From positions 1 through 35,374 of the forward strand of contig CALLHT010000135.1 in the NCBI GenBank assembly GCA_938009335.1: a stretch of 35,374 nt of DNA. Direction: 5' to 3'. Shown in pieces: positions 19,631-29,912 of this stretch. The notes under the pieces are model-generated. The model was given only the letters and a program-made list of their open reading frames with translations, was not told the origin of the DNA and searched no databases. A program made the position numbers and the translations under genes. Numbering within the stretch: position 1 is the first letter of the stretch; each line of letters begins with the position of its first letter. The DNA comes from an uncultured Rhizobiaceae group bacterium. GTDB lineage: Bacteria; Pseudomonadota; Alphaproteobacteria; Rhizobiales; Rhizobiaceae.

Positions 19631-20605
19631 TCATATGATCCGGGCGAACAGGTCCGGGTCAATGTTCCCGCCCGATATCACGATTGCAATGGTTTCCCCT
19701 TGCCATTTTTGACCGGCTTGCAGCAACCCCGCTAATGCCGCTGCTCCACCGGGTTCTACAACCAACTTCAATTCATGATAAGCAAACTTCACCGCATCAA
19801 GCGCCTCTTGATCTGAAATGACAATTGGCTCGCTTAACGCATCGCGATTAATTTCAAATCCAATTTCACCTGGCTGCGGCGTAATGATTGCATCGCACAC
19901 TGAACCCGACGTTTTGTCGTTTATTTCGCGCTGCCCCGATTTTAAGGACCGCGCATAATCATCAAAGCCTTCCGGTTCTACCGGATGAATGTGACACTCC
20001 GGAAAATGATGTTTTAAGGCCAGCGTCACACCTGCGGTAAGCCCGCCACCACCTGTACAAACTAAAACACGGTCAAGCACATTGGCACCGCTCTTCAAGT
20101 CACCGGCGATTTCCACTCCTACAGTGCCTTGTCCCGCAATCACGTGGAAATTGTTAAACGGATGGATAAAGCTTCCGCCCCTCTCTTCAAAAACCATACG
20201 TGCCTTTTCATCGCGGTCTTCATGCTCACGATCATAAAGCACCACGTCTGCACCATGATTTTTTGTCCGTTCAATCTTCAGCAGGGGCGCATCATGCGGC
20301 ATAACGATGGTTGCGGAAACGCCAAACATTTTTGCAGCCGCAGCTATGCCCTGTGCATGGTTGCCGGAAGAACTCGCAATGATTCCCTCGGGCCTTTTGT
20401 CATCTGCCAGATTTGAAATTGCATTTAGCGCACCTCGAAACTTAAAAGACCCAGTATGTTGTAGAGATTCCGGCTTGATAAAGACGTTTGCGCCCGTGAT
20501 CGCGTCTAGCACCTTACTCTTCAGCAACGGCGTGCGAACGACATTACCTTCGAGGGTTTTTGTAGCCGCTAATACATCATCAATTGAGGGAATCTTCGGC
20601 TTCAT
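19631..20605 (-). CDS. PLP-dependent serine/threonine dehydratase family protein
   Basis: SFKFRGALNAIS (PLP Lys), ASSSGNHAQGIA, VCTGGGGLTAG, EPGGAAALAGLL, VISGGNID. Confidence 0.88.
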   Translation of the reverse strand: MKPKIPSIDDVLAATKTLEGNVVRTPLLKSKVLDAITGANVFIKPESLQHTGSFKFRGALNAISNLADDKRPEGIIASSSGNHAQGIAAAAKMFGVSATIVMPHDAPLLKIERTKNHGADVVLYDREHEDRDEKARMVFEERGGSFIHPFNNFHVIAGQGTVGVEIAGDLKSGANVLDRVLVCTGGGGLTAGVTLALKHHFPECHIHPVEPEGFDDYARSLKSGQREINDKTSGSVCDAIITPQPGEIGFEINRDALSEPIVISDQEALDAVKFAYHELKLVVEPGGAAALAGLLQAGQKWQGETIAIVISGGNIDPDLFARII

Positions 20606-20721
20606 TGTGCCAGTCCTTGTTTCTGAATACCCAAAGCAGTATTTCCATACTTAACGGTGGTATTGCAAACCCATGCAAGCTATCAATTGATATCAGCATC
20701 ACTAATTTGGAATTATCACTC

Positions 20722-21501
20722 ATGGATTTGGGAATCTCTGGAAAATCGGCAATCGTGTGCGCATCAAGCAGAGGCTTGGGTAAAGGATGCGCGAAACACT
20801 TGGCGGAAGCAGGATGTAAAGTCATCATCAATGGCCGTGATCCGGAAGTCAGCAAACGCACTGCAGACGAAATTTCTAAAATCTCGAAAATTGACCCTGT
20901 CGTAATTCTGGCAGATGTCAGCACCTTAGACGGCCAGGCTGCGTTGCTTGAAGCATGCCCCGCCCCCGACATTCTCGTAAACAACAATGGCGGGCCGCCT
21001 AGACGGGATTTCAGAGAATTAGATCGTGACGCTATCCTTGAAGGTGTAACGCAAAACATGGTGACGCCGATTGAGCTCATTCAAAAAGTCATTGACGGCA
21101 TGTCGGAACGCGGATTTGGCCGTATTGTAAACATCACTTCTCTATCCGTTTACACAGCAATTGAAGGTCTTGATCTCTCGTCAGGCGCACGTGCGGGATT
21201 GTCGTCATTTTTGGCAGGTATTGCACGTGGTGTGGCAGACAAGAACGTTACCATAAACCAGATACTTCCAGGCAAGATGGATACTGATCGCCTCGCAGGC
21301 GGGATTTCCATGACAGCCAAAAACCGTGGCATATCCTATGAAGACGCGGCTCAAAACGAGATGCAATCTATTCCAGCAAAACGGTTCGGCACAGCAGACG
21401 AATTCGGCGCTTTGTGTGCTTTCTTGTGCTCACAGCATGCAGGCTATATCACCGGGCGAAATATCCTTGTAGACGGCGGTCTCAACCAAAACGCATTTTA
21501 A
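20722..21501 (+). CDS. SDR family oxidoreductase
   Basis: MDLGISGKSAIVCASSRGLGKGCAKHLAEAG and C-terminal ITGRNILVDGGLNQNAF. Longest ORF starts at 20584; the Met at 20722 fits the SDR N-terminus. Confidence 0.87.
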   Translation: MDLGISGKSAIVCASSRGLGKGCAKHLAEAGCKVIINGRDPEVSKRTADEISKISKIDPVVILADVSTLDGQAALLEACPAPDILVNNNGGPPRRDFRELDRDAILEGVTQNMVTPIELIQKVIDGMSERGFGRIVNITSLSVYTAIEGLDLSSGARAGLSSFLAGIARGVADKNVTINQILPGKMDTDRLAGGISMTAKNRGISYEDAAQNEMQSIPAKRFGTADEFGALCAFLCSQHAGYITGRNILVDGGLNQNAF

Positions 21502-21526
21502 TCCTCCCAAAAATTCAGAGAAAAAC

Positions 21527-23836
21527 ATGGCTGACGAGAAAAAGACGTACAAACCTTCAAATGAACTCGAGGAAGGTGCTCTCTTTTATCATATGAACCC
21601 GAAACCGGGTAAACTTGAGATCAACGCGACCAAGCCTCTTGGCAACCAACGCGATCTTGCATTGGCGTATTCGCCAGGTGTTGCAGCACCCTGCTTACAC
21701 ATCGAAGCCGAACCAGAAACCGCAGCTGACTATACAGGACGCGCTAACCTGGTTGCGGTCATTTCAAACGGAACTGCGGTTCTTGGCCTCGGCAATATCG
21801 GTCCGCTCGCCTCCAAACCTGTGATGGAAGGCAAGGCTGTACTGTTCAAAAAGTTTGCTGATGTGAACGTCTTCGATATCGAAGTGAATGAAACCCGTGT
21901 TGATCAGTTCTGCGATGTCGTCGCTGCGATGGAACCGACATTTGGTGGTGTGAACCTGGAAGACATCAGCGCGCCAGAATGCTTTCTGATTGAAGAGCAA
22001 CTTCGTGAGCGCATGAAAATTCCAGTGTTTCATGATGACCAGCACGGAACCGCGATCATCGTTGCGGCTGGCGTTAGAAATGGTCTTGAGCATGCTGGCA
22101 AAAAACTCTCTGACGTAAAAATCGTTGCGTCAGGTGCCGGAGCAGCCTCAATCGCTTGCCTAAACCTTCTGGTTTCAATGGGCGCAAAACGCGAAAATAT
22201 TTGGGTTACTGATTCAAAGGGTGTTGTTTGGAAGGGCCGAAACGAAAGCATGGACCCTTACAAAGAGGTTTATGCGCAAGACACCGATCTTCGCAAACTA
22301 GAAGAACTGATGCCAGACGCAGATGTGTTCATTGGTTTGTCGGCTGCCGGCGTGTTGAAGCCCGAAATGCTCAAAGAAATGGCAAAGAACCCGATTGTTA
22401 TGGCGCTCGCTAACCCGACGCCTGAAATCATGCCGGAACTTGCAAGAGAAGCACGCCCCGACGCGATGATCTGCACCGGTCGCTCTGACTATCCAAACCA
22501 AGTTAATAACGTTTTGTGTTTCCCCTTCATGTTCCGCGGTGCGTTAGACGTTGGTGCAACGACGATCAATGAAGAAATGAAAATCGCTGCGGTTGAAGCG
22601 ATCTCAAATCTGACCCGTCAGGAACCGTCTGAGGCAGCCGCTGGTGCTTACAGTGGCGATATGCCGACCTTCGGCCCTGAATATCTAATTCCCTCACCGT
22701 TCGATCAGCGGCTTATATTGAAAATCGCTCCAGCTGTTGCGAAAGCTGCAATGGATTCCGGTGTTGCAACACGCCCCATCAAAGATTTTGACGCCTATTA
22801 CGACAAGCTAAACCGATTCGTATTCCGTTCTGGCCTTGTTATGAAGCCGATCATTGAAAAAGCGGTGACTAAATCCAAGCGCGTGATCTTCTCAGACGGC
22901 GAGGATGAGCGCGTGCTGCGCGCGGCTGAAATTGCGATGGAAGACAAACTTTGTCAGCCTATTTTGATTGGCAGACCAGACATCATTGAAAAACGCCTGA
23001 AGCGCTTCGGTTTGAGCATTCGGCCTGGAAAAGATTTCGAGGTCATCAATCCTGAGCGTGATGACCGATACCGTGACTATGTACAAACCCTGCTGGAAGT
23101 GTCTGGCCGCAACGGCATTACGCCGGACGCTGCGAAGACCATTGTCCGCACAAGCACCACAGCAATTGGTGCTTTAGCAATTATACGGAATGACGCGGAC
23201 GCACTCATCTGTGGACTTGAAGGCCGATTCATTCGCCACAAACAATACATAGATCAGATCATCGGGAGACAACCGGGAGTGGACTCACTTCACGCCATGA
23301 GCTTGTTGATTGATCAACGTCGTGCCATGTTTATGACGGATACGTATATTTCTGAAGACCCGGATGCAAACCAGATCGCGGAAATGACCCGTTTGGCAGC
23401 GAAAGAGATTGAGAGATTTGGAATTACGCCTAAAGCTGCCCTACTCTCCGCATCAGATTTTGGCTCACGCCCGATGCCAACATCAAAAATCATGCGCGAA
23501 GCAGCTGAGATCCTGGTTGAATCCGACCCCGATCTCGAAGTGGATGGAGAAATGCATAGCGATACTGCGCTGGATGAATCCATCCGCGAGAAAGTCTATC
23601 CTCTGAGCAAGCTGAAAGGCCGAGCAAATCTTTTGGTTTTCCCAAATCTCGACGCAGCAAACATCACTATGAATGCGGTTAAAGCGACTAGCGATGGTTT
23701 GCATGTAGGTCCCATTATTCTAGGCACGAAAAGGCCAGCCCACATTCTTGCTCCTGCGGTAACTTCTAGAGGTGTATTGAACATGACTGCGCTTGCAGCA
23801 GTTCAAGCAATCCAGTTTGATGAAAATACACAATAA
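21527..23836 (+). CDS. maeB: NADP-dependent malic enzyme, MaeB-type with C-terminal phosphotransacetylase-like domain
   Basis: 769 aa; [41 protein letters not shown]-terminal PTA-like region ([30 protein letters not shown]). Confidence 0.94.
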   Translation: MADEKKTYKPSNELEEGALFYHMNPKPGKLEINATKPLGNQRDLALAYSPGVAAPCLHIEAEPETAADYTGRANLVAVISNGTAVLGLGNIGPLASKPVMEGKAVLFKKFADVNVFDIEVNETRVDQFCDVVAAMEPTFGGVNLEDISAPECFLIEEQLRERMKIPVFHDDQHGTAIIVAAGVRNGLEHAGKKLSDVKIVASGAGAASIACLNLLVSMGAKRENIWVTDSKGVVWKGRNESMDPYKEVYAQDTDLRKLEELMPDADVFIGLSAAGVLKPEMLKEMAKNPIVMALANPTPEIMPELAREARPDAMICTGRSDYPNQVNNVLCFPFMFRGALDVGATTINEEMKIAAVEAISNLTRQEPSEAAAGAYSGDMPTFGPEYLIPSPFDQRLILKIAPAVAKAAMDSGVATRPIKDFDAYYDKLNRFVFRSGLVMKPIIEKAVTKSKRVIFSDGEDERVLRAAEIAMEDKLCQPILIGRPDIIEKRLKRFGLSIRPGKDFEVINPERDDRYRDYVQTLLEVSGRNGITPDAAKTIVRTSTTAIGALAIIRNDADALICGLEGRFIRHKQYIDQIIGRQPGVDSLHAMSLLIDQRRAMFMTDTYISEDPDANQIAEMTRLAAKEIERFGITPKAALLSASDFGSRPMPTSKIMREAAEILVESDPDLEVDGEMHSDTALDESIREKVYPLSKLKGRANLLVFPNLDAANITMNAVKATSDGLHVGPIILGTKRPAHILAPAVTSRGVLNMTALAAVQAIQFDENTQ

Positions 23837-23975
23837 GTTCAGATAGATAATTGTGATTCCCCTTGATTTACGTTAGGTAAGCATATATTCCTTCATCATA
23901 TGTTCAGATAAATCATGCCTTAACTAAAAAAAGGCATAATAATTGCATGAAACCAATTCTAGACATTTGGTGAGT

Positions 23976-25139
23976 ATGGTGTTCGGGCAGGAAATGTGGA
24001 TTATCAAAAGACGTAGGCTGAGTATCGTAACGCCGATGCTTGTTCTTTTTTCTGTTTTTGTGTTGTTTGAAGCAGCAACACAGGCGAACGCGCAAAGCCG
24101 CGCGCAAATTTGCCATGGCCTCACTCAACAACTTAATGCCCTAAGTGATTCTAGGGCTTCCGGCGGAAATTCCGCGAAATATCGACAGTTTGATGCAGCA
24201 GTCAGAAACCAAACAGGTCAAATCAGCAAAGCAAAACGGGCAATGAGGCGGAGTGGTTGCGTAGGTCTTTTCAAAAATACAAAATCACAATGCCGGGCAA
24301 TCAACAAAAGCCTGAAGAAAATGCAAGCGAATCTGTCCAGTCTTAAGAGACAGCGGAACAAATTCGCACCTAAGCGTGCTAATAGCTCAAACAAGCGCCG
24401 ACAAATTCTTGCCTCTTTGCGCCGCAATCGATGTGACACGCTAGGCTTGAACGACACTCGCCAAGCTCGAGCAGATACCAAACCAAAATCAAAACGCAGA
24501 ACGATTCTCGAACAGGTATTTGGCGTAAGTGCGTATGATGAAAACGGCAACCGTAAGAAGAATAATTCTGTAAGCGGAGATTCTCGAATTGCTTCGCGTT
24601 ACGGCACTTTCAGAACACTATGCGTAAGGAAAACTGACGGCTACTACTTTCCGATCAGCTTTTCTACCGTGAAAGACCGGTTCAACGAAGACGAACAGGT
24701 TTGCCAAGCGATGTGCCCTGGCTCTGATGTTGGCCTATATCATCACAAAATGCCAAATGAAGACAGCGAAGACATGATCTCATTCGCTACTAAAACAGCA
24801 TATCGCGACGAGCCTTTCGCATTCGCTTATCGCAAGGCACACAATCCGGACAACCGTTGTCGCTTTTCTACTGCAGGTTTAAACCAAAGCGTTGATACAG
24901 CACCGACTGGTGACCTTACACCCGTAACGAAAACCATACGTATTGGCGTTCCTGTCTTCCGGAAAGACCAAAGCTTATCGCCAGATTCTTACGACACAGC
25001 GGTTGAAGGTCTAAATGCTGATAGCGTGAAAAATTACATTGCATCAGTTGAAGAAAACAAAGATGCCCCAACAGAGCAATTAATTGCTGAAAATCGCAAT
25101 GTCAGGATAGTCGGTCCAGCGTTCTTTCCCGTCCAATAA
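23976..25139 (+). CDS. DUF2865-like secreted/membrane-anchored protein
   Basis: Signal/TM segment then Lys/Arg-rich helical region; Cys-containing [16 protein letters not shown]...[18 protein letters not shown]. Start uncertain (TTG 23943, ATG 23976 or 23994). Confidence 0.7.
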   Translation: MVFGQEMWIIKRRRLSIVTPMLVLFSVFVLFEAATQANAQSRAQICHGLTQQLNALSDSRASGGNSAKYRQFDAAVRNQTGQISKAKRAMRRSGCVGLFKNTKSQCRAINKSLKKMQANLSSLKRQRNKFAPKRANSSNKRRQILASLRRNRCDTLGLNDTRQARADTKPKSKRRTILEQVFGVSAYDENGNRKKNNSVSGDSRIASRYGTFRTLCVRKTDGYYFPISFSTVKDRFNEDEQVCQAMCPGSDVGLYHHKMPNEDSEDMISFATKTAYRDEPFAFAYRKAHNPDNRCRFSTAGLNQSVDTAPTGDLTPVTKTIRIGVPVFRKDQSLSPDSYDTAVEGLNADSVKNYIASVEENKDAPTEQLIAENRNVRIVGPAFFPVQ

Positions 25140-26460
25140 GTGGCAGCATCTTATCCAGCTCGGGACCGTGCTCCATTCCGGTTAAAGCTTTGCGCAATGG
25201 CATAAATAAGCCTTTTCCTTTGCGGTCGCTCACTTGTTTGATTTTGCTGAGCCATTCGCTCCAGGTTTCCAACGTAAACTCACCCTCAGGAAGACATTCG
25301 CGAGCAGTTGTAATGAATTCACGGTCTTCATCATCAACAATTGCTTGAGCATTCTCGACAATTTCCCATAGGCCGGCAGCATCTCGAACCTTTTCAAGGT
25401 TTCCGCGAACTGCGTTCCAATAGGTTTCACCGCCATTCACGCCAGCAGACACAAGACGTTCTGAAACCATGTCATAGTCAAGTTGGTGAACAATTCGACG
25501 GTTCAAACTATCCAACTCCGATGGATCGAATTTCGCAGAAGACTTTGTAACCGAAGTCGGATCAAACGTTTTGGCAAGCGCATCCATTTGAGCTAACGCC
25601 TCAACTGGACCAGATGTTCCAGTTAGGACCGCCAGACACGCAACAGCCATAGGTTCATAACCATCTTCCGCAAGCGTATGGATTGATAGAGACCCAAGAC
25701 GTTTAGACAGCCCCTCTCCGCTCTCCGTTGTTAATAGATTATGATGCCCAAACACCGGAGGTTTTGCCCCCAGCGCTTCGAATATAGCAATCTGCGCGCC
25801 GGTATTGGTCACATGGTCATCGCCGCGAATAATATGTGTGATCCCAAGATCAATATCGTCAACAACGCTTGGCAAAGTATAAAGCCATGATCCATCAGCG
25901 CGAATTAGAACCGGGTCAGACATCGAGGCCAGATCGACCGTCTGCTCTCCCCGAATAACGTCGTTCCATTTAACCTCTGTCCGCTGTGTCGTAAAAGGAT
26001 CACCTTGATAATTTGGAAGCAAAAACCTCCAGTGTGGCTTCAAACCTTCTGCTTCCAGCTCTTTGCGCTGCTCGTCATCCAATTTAAGCGCCGAACGGTC
26101 ATAAATCGGAGGTTTCCCACGTGCAGCCAAACGTTTGCGTTGGCGATCCAACTGATCAGGTGTCTCATAACAGGGATAAAGAAGACCTGCCGCTTTAAGC
26201 TTTTGAGTCGCCGCCTCGTGCTGTTCGGCGCGGTCAGATTGTTTTTCAACTATATGAGGTTTGATCCCTAGCCAATTGAGATCGCGCGCAATCCCATCTG
26301 CATATTCCTGTTTGGAACGTTCCTTATCTGTATCATCGAACCGTAGAACAAATTCGCCGTTATTTTGAAGTGCAAACAACCAATTGATCAACGCAGGCCG
26401 TGCGTTACCAATATGAATGTTACCGGTTGGAGATGGAGCAAAACGGACACGTACTGTCAT
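25102..26460 (-). CDS. gltX: Glutamate--tRNA ligase (GltX2-like paralog)
   Basis: [27 protein letters not shown] (HIGH variant HIGN), [12 protein letters not shown] (KMSKS variant). Confidence 0.9.
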   Translation of the reverse strand: MTVRVRFAPSPTGNIHIGNARPALINWLFALQNNGEFVLRFDDTDKERSKQEYADGIARDLNWLGIKPHIVEKQSDRAEQHEAATQKLKAAGLLYPCYETPDQLDRQRKRLAARGKPPIYDRSALKLDDEQRKELEAEGLKPHWRFLLPNYQGDPFTTQRTEVKWNDVIRGEQTVDLASMSDPVLIRADGSWLYTLPSVVDDIDLGITHIIRGDDHVTNTGAQIAIFEALGAKPPVFGHHNLLTTESGEGLSKRLGSLSIHTLAEDGYEPMAVACLAVLTGTSGPVEALAQMDALAKTFDPTSVTKSSAKFDPSELDSLNRRIVHQLDYDMVSERLVSAGVNGGETYWNAVRGNLEKVRDAAGLWEIVENAQAIVDDEDREFITTARECLPEGEFTLETWSEWLSKIKQVSDRKGKGLFMPLRKALTGMEHGPELDKMLPLIGRERTLDRLS

Positions 26461-26477
26461 GGGTTTATCGATCCTTG

Positions 26478-27707
26478 TCAGACTGAAGCTTCAGTCCTTT
26501 GTCTTTGTGCGATTCTTCGCGATACAAACAGCATTACCACGCTTGCGGCAAGGCAATAAATTCCCATGGTAAATATCTGCAACGGATATGAAATTCCAAA
26601 ATCGATTAGATACCCCGTCAGACCAGGCCCAAGAGCTGTTCCAAACACCATGAATGCGATGGTAATTGCCCGGATACCACCCAAATGTTTGACGCCATAG
26701 ACTTCCGGCCATAGCGCTCCAAACAAGGTTGAAGAAAATCCGTAGGAGATACCCATAAGAGCCATGAATACATAACTCCCCCAAATTGGCTCTATCGCCC
26801 ACATGGCAAAACAGGATGCAGCAAGAGGCAATAAAAACGTCGGCAGAAGTTTGACTGCGCTATAGTGATCGACCAACTGCCCGGCAATCAATGCAAAAAC
26901 GAAGGTCATTATGGCCATCACTGCGAACGATGCAGAAAATTGCAGTTTATCCCACCCCCTTAATTCAATCAGATAATCTTGGTGAAAAAATAGTGTGGTT
27001 CCAATAAAAGATGGCCCTAACACCGCAATTAACAATCCGTAGAATAAAGGGTCTCGCAGCACTTCAGCCCTTGACCAATCACGAACCGCATGGACCGCAG
27101 CTTCGGCGTCTTCTGCAGCTGTTGGCACACGCTCTAGCTTCATGAGCCAATAGGTTACCGGCAATGCGACAAACACAAGTACGCCAGCAGAAACAATCCA
27201 GGTTTCACGCCATCCCATAACGTACAAAGCAAACACAAAGATGATGGGAAGAGTCGCTTCCCCTCCCTGATGTCCGACAACCGCTACCGAGACCGCTCTG
27301 CCACGCTGGGCAGAATACCAGCGCCCCATTGCGGTCATGGAGATATGCGTGAGCATTCCCTGCCCAAACAAGCGCAATGCATACAAAATCAGCCCGAGTA
27401 CGATGATTGACTGGTTGAGTCCCATAAGCAGACAAGCCAGTGCCAAAGCAGGTGTCACAATCACAATGGTACGGCTGACACTGATCAAATCGACAATCCT
27501 GCCAAGGAAAGGCAATGTCAGTGCGCTAGCAAGGGTCGCAACCATATACAAGATACCCCACTCACCGTTCGATAACCCATACTCTTCCCGAATTGCACCT
27601 CCAGACAGTGAGATGAAAAACGTTTGGCCAAACGATGAGAAGAAAGTCAGCAAAAAGCCGCCAATCAACCAACGTTTGTTTTGCGCAAAAAATTGGAAAT
27701 AGGTCAT
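26478..27707 (-). CDS. MFS transporter
   Basis: 409 aa, about 12 TM, with MFS-like [15 protein letters not shown] loop; 17 bp upstream of gltX. Confidence 0.84.
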   Translation of the reverse strand: MTYFQFFAQNKRWLIGGFLLTFFSSFGQTFFISLSGGAIREEYGLSNGEWGILYMVATLASALTLPFLGRIVDLISVSRTIVIVTPALALACLLMGLNQSIIVLGLILYALRLFGQGMLTHISMTAMGRWYSAQRGRAVSVAVVGHQGGEATLPIIFVFALYVMGWRETWIVSAGVLVFVALPVTYWLMKLERVPTAAEDAEAAVHAVRDWSRAEVLRDPLFYGLLIAVLGPSFIGTTLFFHQDYLIELRGWDKLQFSASFAVMAIMTFVFALIAGQLVDHYSAVKLLPTFLLPLAASCFAMWAIEPIWGSYVFMALMGISYGFSSTLFGALWPEVYGVKHLGGIRAITIAFMVFGTALGPGLTGYLIDFGISYPLQIFTMGIYCLAASVVMLFVSRRIAQRQRTEASV

Positions 27708-27831
27708 GACACCGCTTTATCTGGCTTGGGCATGAATGCAAGAAAATAAGGTGCAGAAGCCGTTCAATTCATTGAAACCGCGGCCACATTGGGATACGTC
27801 TTACGTTAAGTAATATCGAGGGGTACCACCG

Positions 27832-29190
27832 ATGCAAGAATACCTCAATCCTGAGTTCTGGCAGGAAAAGGCGCAATACATTTTTAATTTGCTGCTTCAG
27901 TGGCTGCAGAGCCCCCAGTTTTATGCGCAAGTTGGAGCAATCGTCGGGTCGGTTTTCCTTGCAACAATTTTGGCGAAAACACTGCGGTCCAAGGTTTCCT
28001 GGTTCGCGGAAGCCCCGGATGCCGATTCCAGGCTAGCTAAAGTTCGCGGCTATGTATACGCAGTACGGAACCTGCTTTTCCCTGCACTATGTTATGTTTT
28101 CCTCGGCATAGCAGCCTCCGTATGTGCCGCAGCAGTTGGCGCGGATTGGCTTGTTCGCATCGCACGAAGCGTATCGGTTGTCTTCTTAGTTTATCATCTG
28201 ATCAATCAATTCATCACGCATCCTTTGATGCGGCAACTGATGATCTACATCGCAATTCCTGTCGCGACATTACAAGCATTTGGCTACCTTGATGAAACAA
28301 TTGAGTTTCTGGATGGCGTCGCGTTTCAGGCCGGCAACATCCGTCTCTCCGTCTATTTCCTGATAAAAACTGCAATTGTTGCCGGCTTCTTCTTCTGGCT
28401 TGGTTCCCTGTCAAACCGACAAGGCCAAACCATGATCAGAAATCAGGAATCTTTGGACATCGGCACCAAAGAGCTCTTTTCCAAACTGTTCCAGATTGTG
28501 CTCTTTGGTGCTGTCGCGGTTCTTGCCATGCAGGTTCTCGGCCTCGACCTCACAATTCTAACCGTCTTTGGTGGTGCTCTTGCGGTCGGTATCGGTTTCG
28601 GCCTTCAGCAAATTGCGTCAAATTTCATTTCAGGCATCATCCTGTTGATTGAACGCAGCCTAACCGTCGGTGACTTTATCGAATTGGATGACGGCCGCAT
28701 GGGCATCCTCAAAGAACTCAACATGCGGTCCGCCACGCTTGAAACATTTGACGGCAAAGAACTGATGGTTCCGAATGAAAAATTCATAACCGGTGTATTC
28801 ATCAATTGGACGCGCGACGACCCGCGTCAACGTTACGAGGTTGAATTCTCAGTAGCCTATGGAACAGACCTACGCGCATTGCCGGACATTATTATTCCGG
28901 CGATTTCGAAACATCCGGGTGTTCTTCAAGACCCGGAAAAGCCTGATCTCGAACTTCGTGGTTTTGGCGACAGTGGTGTAAACTTTGGACTAGAATTCTG
29001 GATCGAGGGCATCGACGATGGCAAGAACCGTATTTCTGCAGATCTCCTGTTGATCATTTGGGAAACATTGCAAGAAAACAACATTTCAATTCCGTTCCCT
29101 CAACGCGAAGTGCGAATTTTGGAAGGCCACGATGCTCCGAAAATGACAGTGAAACGCACGACACCCGGAAAGCCCATTTCAAAGAAATAA
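27832..29190 (+). CDS. Mechanosensitive ion channel family protein (MscS)
   Basis: FGGALAVGIGFGLQQIASNFISGIILLIERSLTVGDFIELDDGRMGILKELNMRSATLETFDGKELMVPNEKFI. Confidence 0.92.
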   Translation: MQEYLNPEFWQEKAQYIFNLLLQWLQSPQFYAQVGAIVGSVFLATILAKTLRSKVSWFAEAPDADSRLAKVRGYVYAVRNLLFPALCYVFLGIAASVCAAAVGADWLVRIARSVSVVFLVYHLINQFITHPLMRQLMIYIAIPVATLQAFGYLDETIEFLDGVAFQAGNIRLSVYFLIKTAIVAGFFFWLGSLSNRQGQTMIRNQESLDIGTKELFSKLFQIVLFGAVAVLAMQVLGLDLTILTVFGGALAVGIGFGLQQIASNFISGIILLIERSLTVGDFIELDDGRMGILKELNMRSATLETFDGKELMVPNEKFITGVFINWTRDDPRQRYEVEFSVAYGTDLRALPDIIIPAISKHPGVLQDPEKPDLELRGFGDSGVNFGLEFWIEGIDDGKNRISADLLLIIWETLQENNISIPFPQREVRILEGHDAPKMTVKRTTPGKPISKK

Positions 29191-29196
29191 GTGGTT

Positions 29197-29655
29197 TTAC
29201 AATGGTAACTCAGTGGAGTTCTTAATTTTCCGCACCACAATATCGCTGGAATAATTCAAAATTGGTATATCTTCATAGATTTCCAGAAAATTGTAGATGT
29301 AATCTGTATATTCTTCTGCATCGCGAAACTTGCAAATAATGACGAAATCATACTCGCCACCAATAAGATAGCAATGCATGACTTCGCTCCGAACCGTAGT
29401 TACATCACGCATACGTCGTTCAATATCTGGCGTATCTTTATCCAGCTTTACGAGGAAAATACCTGTTACACTAAATCCGAGCTTACCTTCATCAAGAATA
29501 GCCCGTCGGGCAACAATATGGCCCGAAGCCTCTAACTTCTTGATACGCCGCTGACATCCGGGAGGCGACAGCCCTACCGCTTCACTAATAGCCTCAAGGC
29601 TCAAAGAGCAATCTCTTTGCAATTCTGCAAGGAGCGCCAAATCAATTGCATCCAT
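29197..29655 (-). CDS. Lrp/AsnC family transcriptional regulator
   Basis: DAIDLALLAELQRDCSLSLEAISEAVGLSPPGCQRRIKKLEASGHI (HTH) and C-terminal RAM domain. Confidence 0.93.
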   Translation of the reverse strand: MDAIDLALLAELQRDCSLSLEAISEAVGLSPPGCQRRIKKLEASGHIVARRAILDEGKLGFSVTGIFLVKLDKDTPDIERRMRDVTTVRSEVMHCYLIGGEYDFVIICKFRDAEEYTDYIYNFLEIYEDIPILNYSSDIVVRKIKNSTELPL

Positions 29656-29669
29656 ATTTTTTTATGCCA

Positions 29670-29705
29670 GCTATACAAAAGTTGAATTATTTTACGTTGT
29701 ATAGC
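29670..29705. promoter_or_regulatory. Inverted repeat, candidate Lrp/AsnC autoregulatory operator
   Basis: GCTATACAA (29670-29678) and TTGTATAGC (29697-29705): perfect 9-nt arms, 18-nt spacer, 15-50 bp upstream of the lrp start. Confidence 0.5.
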
Positions 29706-29753
29706 CAAACTTTGCAAAAAACTTTCGTGCAGAGCAGGTAACCTTAATTCAGA

Positions 29754-29906
29754 AGAAGCTGGGGGGCGGTCTTCATTTCCTCCCTTTCTCCTACTTCGTT
29801 GGCACGTTGCGATAAGCAACGAACCGGTTCACGTCGGCCTGATTGTCTAAGCTTCTGATATTGCGCCCCACTATCAGACAAGCGGAAACAGTCAGGCCGA
29901 TTTTCT
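29754..29906 (+). ncRNA. Candidate structured intergenic RNA
   Basis: Consecutive potential hairpins: GGGGGG/CCTCCC, CGTTGC-GATAA-GCAACG (29805-29821), palindrome GAACCGGTTC, then a long hairpin TCGGCCTGA (29834-29842)/TCAGGCCGA (29892-29900) followed by TTTTCT; exposed CU-rich tract TTTCCTCCCTTTCTCC. Confidence 0.35.
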
Positions 29907-29912
29907 ATAATT

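Noticed and set aside
29601-29819. 72-aa minus-strand ORF upstream of lrp
   Set aside because: Overlaps the lrp start out of frame, no domain, and covers the inverted repeat and structured RNA candidate.
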